A stretch of 64,000 nucleotides of DNA from Ampullaceana balthica. Lineage: Eukaryota > Mollusca > Gastropoda > Lymnaeidae. The notes under the pieces were generated by a model. That model did not search any database, had not been told where the DNA came from, and saw only the letters and a program-made list of their open reading frames with translations. Both the position numbers and the translations under genes were made by a program. The stretch is taken from assembly GCA_944989445.1 (NCBI GenBank), contig CALYLW010001009.1:318804-382803 (forward strand). Direction: 5' to 3'. This document shows, piece after piece, positions 57,844-64,000 of this stretch (positions are counted from its first letter, which is position 1; every line of letters begins with the position of its first letter).

Positions 57844-57961
57844 ACAAGGCATAACTAAAAATATGTTCATTATAATACGCATCGCACGACAATCCAAAAA
57901 TCCAAAATTTTAGTTGTCTCATATATAAAGGATTTATAATTTATAGTAAAACACAATTTCC

Positions 57962-58590
57962 AACAAGGAATTTCCGATTTTTTAGCAAGGGAAATCATTC
58001 CAGTTTGCAATAAAAGTCCATTCAAATAAGTAATTCTGAAACAAAGCACAATATGACGTCATATCCCCTCACGCTACATCACACCAAAAACGTGTCAATA
58101 TAATGCGCAACACGCAGCAATCTGACATAAGCAATCACAAAGCGGGAAAACCCCATTATCTATCATTCTAAATAACATTAAAAGTAATTTCAAATCAATA
58201 ATTTTAAAACTAAACAAAACAATTGCTTTCAAAAATTGCATCTAAAATTACGGGTGTCGAATGACGGCGACCTCCCCTTAGTTCATTCTCCAACATTGCT
58301 CTAAATATTATTAGCTATTGTTTGACGTTCGTTTCAACCCGATAGATGTTATGGTTGGCGAGAACTTGATAATATACTGATATTTTTCGTTTTTTTTTAT
58401 TTTCCAGGAAATCCAGTCAACCTTTTCGGTATTTTCTTGGCCGTTGCACATCCTTGGACCTCCTTAGCATATTTGCTAAAGAACCGAACCCTCTATATGG
58501 TATGGTTCAGGAGGAGTTGCATTTGCAAGTTTTACAGACATTTCGAATCTATAAACGCAATTTTTCCAAGGGAAATTGCTTTAAAGAACT
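57962..58590 (+). repeat. Dispersed ~600-bp repeat, copy 2
   Basis: Collinear with 18372-18960 (AATTTCCGATTTTTTAGCAA, CACAAAGCGGGAAAACCCCA, AACCCGATAGATGTTATGGT, TATGGTATGGTTCAGGAGGA). It carries AATATAATGCGCAACACG at 58098. Here it directly follows family T sequence, suggesting the two are parts of one larger unit. Confidence 0.8.
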
Positions 58591-58619
58591 ACTACAGTCT
58601 GCCTGCTAAATTTCAGCTC

Positions 58620-59540
58620 CATTTGATCACAAGAGAAGTGTTATAAAAACATGTTTAAAACCTCACAAGCCCACACTATGTTCTAGTGTTTGGAAAATTA
58701 TTTCCTTTGGTATACATGCAAACTTTGGGTATAGAAATAGATATCAATGTTCCATTTGTTTTGTTCATGTGACCTTGACCTACTTTTCCAATTTGTTCCA
58801 CGGGTGACCCAATGGTCGTTAAAGGTATAAATTTCACCATATTTTTCCCAATAACGAAATATAACATATGTTGTAAGTTTAAAAAAATAAATTTTATTTA
58901 AATAATAATATAAAATTTAAGCTAAATATACCTCAAGTAGTTTCTCTGTTGTGTGAAACAAAGATAAACATTGCATTTTTATTATAAGTATTTTGTTGTT
59001 AGGTTGCACGATTTCCATCGTTAACGCTCATCACTTGTGATAGGAAACTGATATTGATAGCAACTATCCATCCCCAATTATGGCAAAGTTGTTGTGGGAG
59101 GTTCTTTTTCTATACTTGGAAATCTGTACGGGATACAACAGGACTTCTCTTACATTTCATGTCTTTTTAGGCATTTATACAGCTCAGAAGTAATCCTTGA
59201 AGGGCTCGTTACTCATAAGTCATTATTCTTCTTTCCTGTATTTTCTGTACCAAATCATTTGCCTCAAACGTTATTAGGATCGTAGTCTTTGTCACATGTG
59301 ATTAACATAATTTTGTGACGTAAGGTCACATGAATGGTGGACGCGGGAAGAAAGGAGCATTCCTATTGGTTGAAAGTGTTTGGCGAGGAGTGGTAAGAGG
59401 ACTTCCGGCAAGGAAGGAAAAAGTGTATGTGTGCACCTCAAGATTTCACGTTGTATTACCTCAAATGATATTTCTATGTACATAATATATATATATTAAA
59501 GTTGTTTTGGATAAACAAGCTCTTCAGTGAATTATTGTGC
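58620..59540. other. Unassigned DNA
   Basis: Contains a TGACCTTGACCTAC block near 58772 and CACGGGTGACCCAATGG near 58800. Its counterpart GCCCAATGGGTCACCCGTG lies in inverted orientation near 60064, so an element may span 58.8-60.1 kb. No gene recognised. Confidence 0.4.
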
Positions 59541-59546
59541 ACAAGA

Positions 59547-60454
59547 TTATGTACTGTGAGAACGCCTACATAAAGAGAGACATATATAATAGTTACAGTC
59601 TTCATATTTATCATGCGTTGAAATGTCATTATCCTCCAATTCACTTTCATCTGGAGTTATGGCTGCAAAATATGATTTATCTATGATAGCTATGTCTTTT
59701 ATGGTGTCCATCTGATGAAAAAGGCTTTCTGACAAATAGAAAAATAATTTGTTTACATTATAAAGAATACCCCATTTTTAGGCTTAGTTACAGTTACAGT
59801 TTAGTCCTAAAATGCCCTTTTGTTGTTCTTACTATTTTACTAACATTATTTTTTACATAAGGAATATTATTAGTAATATTACAGATTACTTATAATAATA
59901 AAGAATGTAAACAATCTATTCAGTTCAAATGATAACACTAAATAAATAAAATGACTAACAATATTAGTAAGACACTAAAACAGTATTTATAGTGCAACAA
60001 ATAAAGTCTTAGCAACAAAACAGCAACCAAGGGCAACAATCATAGCCAAGGAAGTCCCAAAAGCCCAATGGGTCACCCGTGATCCTATGGTTTTATAAAG
60101 CAAAGTATTACAAAATTATTAACAATTTAACATTTATGTGCACTCATAACTGTTTCAAACATATTTAAATTTCATTAAAAATAATAAACTAATTTGATAC
60201 GTACCTCCTGATAAAGAGCTGATTCATGAAATAGAGATGTTCGTCTCTCGGTATGATGAGCCAATTAGGTAGCCATTTGCAAAAGGGAATTCACTTAAGA
60301 ATAACTATTTTAAAATGAAAATGTTAGCTCGCTTTTGTTCCACAGTAGGAACACTGGGTCATAGAGATAATCATATCATAAGAAAATGCCGTAATGTAAA
60401 TTTTTAGATTTTTTATTATGTTGGGTCATATATGACCCACTGGGCCTTTGAGAG
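59547..60454 (-). mobile_element. Possible piggyBac-like fragment
   Basis: The right end reads GACCCACTGGGCCTTTGAGA, then GTTAAT, so TTAA follows the presumed terminus CTCTCAAAGGCCCAGTGGG, and a GGGTCATATATGACCC palindrome lies just inside. A 62-codon minus frame at 59547-59735 begins MSESLFHQMDTIKDIAIIDK and has an acidic stretch (DESELEDNDIS), reminiscent of the acidic start of piggyBac transposases. No DDD core and no left terminus found. Low confidence. Confidence 0.3.
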
Positions 60455-60858
60455 TTAATATAATGCGCACCGCGCGACAGAAAGGCATAAACATTTACAA
60501 ATCGGGAGTATATTAAAAAAGGTATCATCAGTATAATAAACACCGCACCGCGCGACTGGAAATATTAAAAAGGTTGTTCAATATAGTACGCACCGCGACA
60601 CTCTAGCGCAAAAATTAAATGCTACATAGAGATGCATAGAGATAGTATATACATGCATTAATTTAATTACACTACATTCGATCGATGTGAAATTTTGATA
60701 GATCGTTTGTATCGTCGCCACGGGTGCGCCTGCAAAATTTCAGCTCGCTAGCATACGGTGAAGTGGGTTAAAATAGATCCAAAGTTTTTGCGACAAGCAA
60801 TCAAACAATCAAGCAATCAAGCAGACGCCACGAGTTAATATAAAGGATTTAAATATCG
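60440..60858 (+). repeat. Family T monomer, diverged variant
   Basis: Three AATATAATRCGCACCGCG-type motifs (60457, 60530, 60572), then ACATTCGATCGATGTGAAAT, TTTCAGCTCGCTAGCATACG and GAGTTAATATAAAGGATTTA at the right end. Same variant type as 34377-34865 and 57375-57793. Confidence 0.8.
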
Positions 60859-61865
60859 AGTTATTTCTCGATTTTCAAATATGAATTTAAATAACATCCT
60901 TGTAAATCCAATGAAATAATATATTATTACTGTCACGGTGAACTAAACATTGGGTAAACTTCCATTCTGGTGTTAATCCCTTAATCTTAAGAATGACCCC
61001 AGAACGCCTCCCAGTCGTGGCCGCAGCGCAATTCATACACACACCAACACAATATTTACATTCTGTAAGACATTTATCAGCAATGTATTTGTGAACTGCC
61101 TCGAATATTTCAGAACAAGATGTATTAGTTGGTAATGAAGTAGAATATTAATGCTCTTCCTTCAAGTCATTCCTACATTGATATCTCACATATACCATCA
61201 GAACGGCCAAAATAACAATGTATGTGGATTCATCCAGCTACAGAGAACACTACTTTGCCGATTTCAGCTGTTACATTTGCTGCGCATCAATATTACAGGC
61301 CATAACGTAGATGCGTAGAACTATTGTGTCATTTAAGAGTGTGTGGGTTACTTTCTTTGCCGCAGTTTGACATAACATTTACAAACACACATCCTTAATG
61401 TACCCTACTAAGAGCTCTTCACCAATTTTATGTTTTTTAGCCTAGGCAATTCGCAGTGCTCCTTTTACAAAGCTCGCAATGCACAAGTATTTGTGTTATG
61501 AATCAAACATAAGTTTCCAATAGATTTTTTAATCAGATCGCTTTCTTTCGAAAATGTCTTTGGGCTGTGAACTTATGCCTAGTTGTTAAATTTCTATAGA
61601 CTTTGAAGGCTTCATTGCATTAGATAAAACATCGCCGCAAATGGTCTTGGGATTCCAGAGTCATCCGGAAGAAAAATCGAATGTATGAAACTAGTAAGAA
61701 TTGGTTGCGCTAAAGAAGCTTTGTATTGATTTATGTCTCCATCACCAAATTGTGAAGCAGAGTCCGACTTTGTTTTATGCTCAGCAATCATATTTCGGTT
61801 CTTTATAAACATAAATATTGATTCTTTATTTTCCATCTAAAAATTGAGTATACAAATTATTTTTT
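60859..61865. other. Unassigned DNA with a doubtful coding remnant
   Basis: The minus frame 61612-61836 (74 codons, MENKESIFMFIKNRNMIAEH, then SDSASQFGDGDINQYKASLA and a hydrophobic end) has natural-looking composition. Possible continuations further down the minus strand are broken by stops and include a Cys-rich patch (CLTECKYCVGVCMNC) near 61040. It could be a decayed transposon gene; I cannot name the family. Confidence 0.25.
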
Positions 61866-62318
61866 AGTATCACATATAAAAGAGCTGCCAGATTCATTAC
61901 TGGAGAATATTCGAAACTGACAAGAATAACACCATTAGTTAAATCATTAAACCTTGGAACACTAGAGGATAGAAGAACCAAATGCAAAGTAGTAATCATA
62001 CATAAAGCAATTAATTCTAATTTAGAAATACAACACAAAGATAACTTACTACAACCCTCAGATAGACATAAGGATAAAAACACCTTTCTTATTCCGTATG
62101 CAAGAACAAACACATACAAGTTTTCCTTTTTCCCGTCCGGAATTCGGGCGTGAAATGGGTTGCCTGAAGAAACCAGGAAAACCAACACTTTATCAGCATT
62201 TAAATCTCTAATAAAAATGCAGGACTAAACACAAACCATAGATAAGCGTAGGACGCAATAATCTTCTGTATAGAAGGAGCGTCTGTAAACAGATAAGATA
62301 AGATAAGATAAGATAAAC
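61866..62318 (+). mobile_element. LINE 3' end, copy C
   Basis: Plus-strand copy of the same LINE. It encodes KRAARFITGEYS-like, RITPLVKSLNLGTLEDRRTK-like and FLIPYARTNTYKFSFFPSGI segments, with a stop at the RAWNG position (GR*NG-type shift). The shared UTR (GGACGCAATAATCTTCTGTA) and a clean GATAA tail (AGATAAGATAAGATAAGATA) follow. 5'-truncated inside the RT C-terminus. Confidence 0.9.
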
Positions 62319-62368
62319 TCAATTCTTTGTATTTTTAATTTCGAAGTTTTGAAAGAAAATATAAAATG

Positions 62369-62470
62369 TAGGGCTGGTATTGATTAAAAAAAGTATTTTC
62401 GATTAATCTTGAAAAAATATTTCTATTTATCAATTAATTATATTTTTATGACTCATATATGGTATCACCT
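62369..62470. mobile_element. hAT end fragment (TAGGGCTGG type)
   Basis: TAGGGCTGGTATTGATTAAA, AATCTTGAAAAAATATT and TATATTTTTATGACTCATAT align with the left ~100 bp of the MITE at 49888. The remainder is absent. Confidence 0.7.
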
Positions 62471-62541
62471 CAAAAGGGCCAAACAATATGAGCGAAAACA
62501 AAAAAGGCGAAACAATATGAGCGAAAATGAAAAAGGCGAAA

Positions 62542-62720
62542 GGGGCCGTCCATAAATGACGTCACGCACCTAGGGGGAGGGGGGTCACACTTTTGTGACG
62601 ATGCGTGACGAGGGGGAGGGAGGGGGTTGAAGAAATGTGACGTCGAATCAAAAGGGTAAATTAAAATAAAACTTCCACTGAAATATTTGGTCACCTAAAA
62701 TTTATTTAATAATTTTTATT
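62542..62720. mobile_element. Harbinger-like MITE, family 2, right-truncated
   Basis: GGGGCCGTCCATAAATGACG, TGAAGAAATGTGACGTCGAA, AACTTCCACTGAAATATTTG and TTTATTTAATAA align with the left 180 bp of 26885-27321, then stop where the next hAT-like end begins. Confidence 0.75.
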
Positions 62721-62732
62721 TTTAAAAAAATC

Positions 62733-62840
62733 AGTGCTTCTCAAAGTACCGGTCGGTAGGCCATTAGACGCCGGTCGGTGTAAGTTATCAAGAAATGAAA
62801 ATTAAATCTAATTATAATCCTAAGGTTTGAGAACTCATGA
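62733..62840. mobile_element. hAT-like MITE (CAGTGCTTCTCAAA type)
   Basis: Begins CAGTGCTTCTCAAAGTACCG and ends near GGTTTGAGAACTCATG, a degenerate inverted counterpart. The interior has two CCGGTCGGT blocks. Related to 4120-4227. Confidence 0.55.
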
Positions 62841-63547
62841 GAATGTATGAAATTGTTACCCTGCGTCGTTTGATGTTGACATCAAAGCATTTGTGATGTC
62901 ACCGCCGCTCCGTTTGATTCTCTTACGGCTGTAGTCGACGAACTTTTTTGCCCGTTACCCCAAAATATACACGTTTCTGTGTGCGTTATCCCCCCCCCCT
63001 CGGACTCGAGGTCCTGCTCACATGACTCGGGGATTTCGGGGAGCGTCGTTAGCACCCACCCCCGAAAATGCAACTGGTGAGTTTTACAAGCATGACAAGT
63101 ATCTAAAAATTATCTGAAAAGGATTATGTCAAAATATTTCAAGTTAAAACGACACGGAATATCAAATTATTATTTATTAATTATTTTTTTGGGGTGGGGG
63201 GGGGGAATCTATTTGATACAATTATAAAAGTTTTAAGGTTGATATAATTGTTCGATTGGTTTTTGGTCAAACGTCAAGAGTTCCCTTTTTACCCCAAATG
63301 AGATAATTTACCGCTGTTCATAGACCCCTCGGTTAAACCGCCCGATATCGGTAGCCATGTATTTTTCATTAGTTTATAAATTCCACAAGAGAATGCAACA
63401 ATTTAAACACGCCTCTTCGTCCATGCAACCATAACAAAAAAACAATTTAGAAAAAAAAACTCGTGAGCTTAGGAGTAAAAAGTTATGATAATATTGGATA
63501 TTTTATTAATGTCATAGTTTAGCTAATATAAGGAAAAAATACATTAA
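62841..63547. other. Unassigned DNA
   Basis: A C-run near 62990 and a G-run near 63193. TTCCCTTTTTACCCCAAATG near 63281 resembles 4657-4680. No gene recognised. Confidence 0.45.
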
Positions 63548-63840
63548 AGGGCCGCGGGGCCCATTCGGATCAAGAGGTACATTTCAAAAACCTCTTCATT
63601 TAAATTCAGATTCATTATGGACAGTTTCTCAAGATCTTTAAAAACTGAATGGGAAATAATATTTTAAAGAAAACCAAAAAAGAGATTTGGGACCCCCGGC
63701 CCATTCGGTGTAATATGTACATTTTAAAATGCTGTTAATTTTATTTCAAGTTCATCTAGGATATATTTCTCAAGATCGTTAAGAATATAATGGGAAAAAC
63801 ATATTAAAATATATGAAAAAAAGACGTTAGGGGCCCCCGG
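63548..63840. repeat. About 145-bp direct repeat, 2 copies
   Basis: Both copies contain GGCCCATTCGG, an ATGTACATTT/AGGTACATTT block, TTCTCAAGATC, GAATGGGAAA/ATAATGGGAAAAA and an A-rich end leading to GGGACCCCCGG or GGGGCCCCCGG. The second copy ends the recognisable part of the window. Confidence 0.7.
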
Positions 63841-64000
63841 AGAAATAAACAGTAAACGTTCAGAGCCCTTTAGTATTTTAATTTGGGCTACCAAGTATTT
63901 GTATACAAATTATTGGTTAAAATCCATCCATTTACTCCGTAGCTAACACATAAACTAATTTTTATATATCTCACAATAGCAAAAAACGATATATAGGGCC

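Overview
This window looks like non-coding, transposon-rich DNA from an invertebrate animal. It is AT-rich and shows no operons, no ribosome-binding sites and no compact genes. Its recognisable protein remnants are all metazoan mobile-element families: hAT/ZBED transposases, a KRBA2-type integrase, a Helitron PIF1 helicase, and the reverse transcriptase of a CR1/Jockey-type LINE. A mollusc or another lophotrochozoan would fit, but that is an inference; no host gene gives a firm placement. I see no convincing host protein-coding gene. Every coding segment I recognise is a broken transposon gene, and most long open frames are by-products of minisatellites whose unit is a multiple of 3 bp.

Layout. 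0-5 kb: a Harbinger-like MITE, a 40-bp minisatellite, a decayed hAT with a C-terminal transposase remnant, AT microsatellites and small TIR elements. 5-12 kb: a long palindrome, a 9-bp array, MITEs, and a Ginger-like element (9350-10274) with a broken KRBA2-type integrase and TATA target duplication. 12.4-15 kb: two ~400-bp inverted arms enclosing a 27-bp array, an internally deleted Helitron remnant and a second nested inverted repeat. 15-22 kb: 30-bp and 19/20-bp arrays, a fold-back element, dispersed repeats, a possible LINE RNase H fragment and a very homogeneous 30-bp array. 22.9-25.4 kb: a hAT-like shell with a perfect 8-bp target duplication and three smaller elements nested inside. 26.9-33.2 kb: more MITEs, a near-complete but inactivated hAT (29885-31842, perfect 8-bp duplication) and a second hAT remnant. 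33.8-37 kb: monomers of a dispersed satellite-like family, then a 1.7-kb minisatellite. 38-44 kb: LINE 3' ends with GATAA-type tails, short hAT MITEs and minisatellites. 44-50 kb: five arrays and a hAT MITE. 50.4-54.7 kb: tRNA-like repeat copies on either side of four tandem ~535-bp monomers. 55-64 kb: mostly unassigned DNA with further monomers, a third LINE copy, hAT and MITE ends, and a two-copy ~145-bp repeat.

The parts do not form a pathway; they record overlapping invasions. The most interesting thread is a family I call T (monomers about 480-540 bp). Its junctions carry a 14-bp-stem hairpin (ATATAAGGGATTTA and its complement), with one copy showing compensatory changes in both strands of the stem. 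The same family supplies the inverted arms around the Helitron remnant and the 535-bp tandem array. The Ginger-like element, with eight scattered copies of GGCCAAAGCCCGAA and a nested palindrome, is the other item most worth following up. Minisatellites and tandem units cover roughly 10 kb (about 16%) of the window by my estimate.
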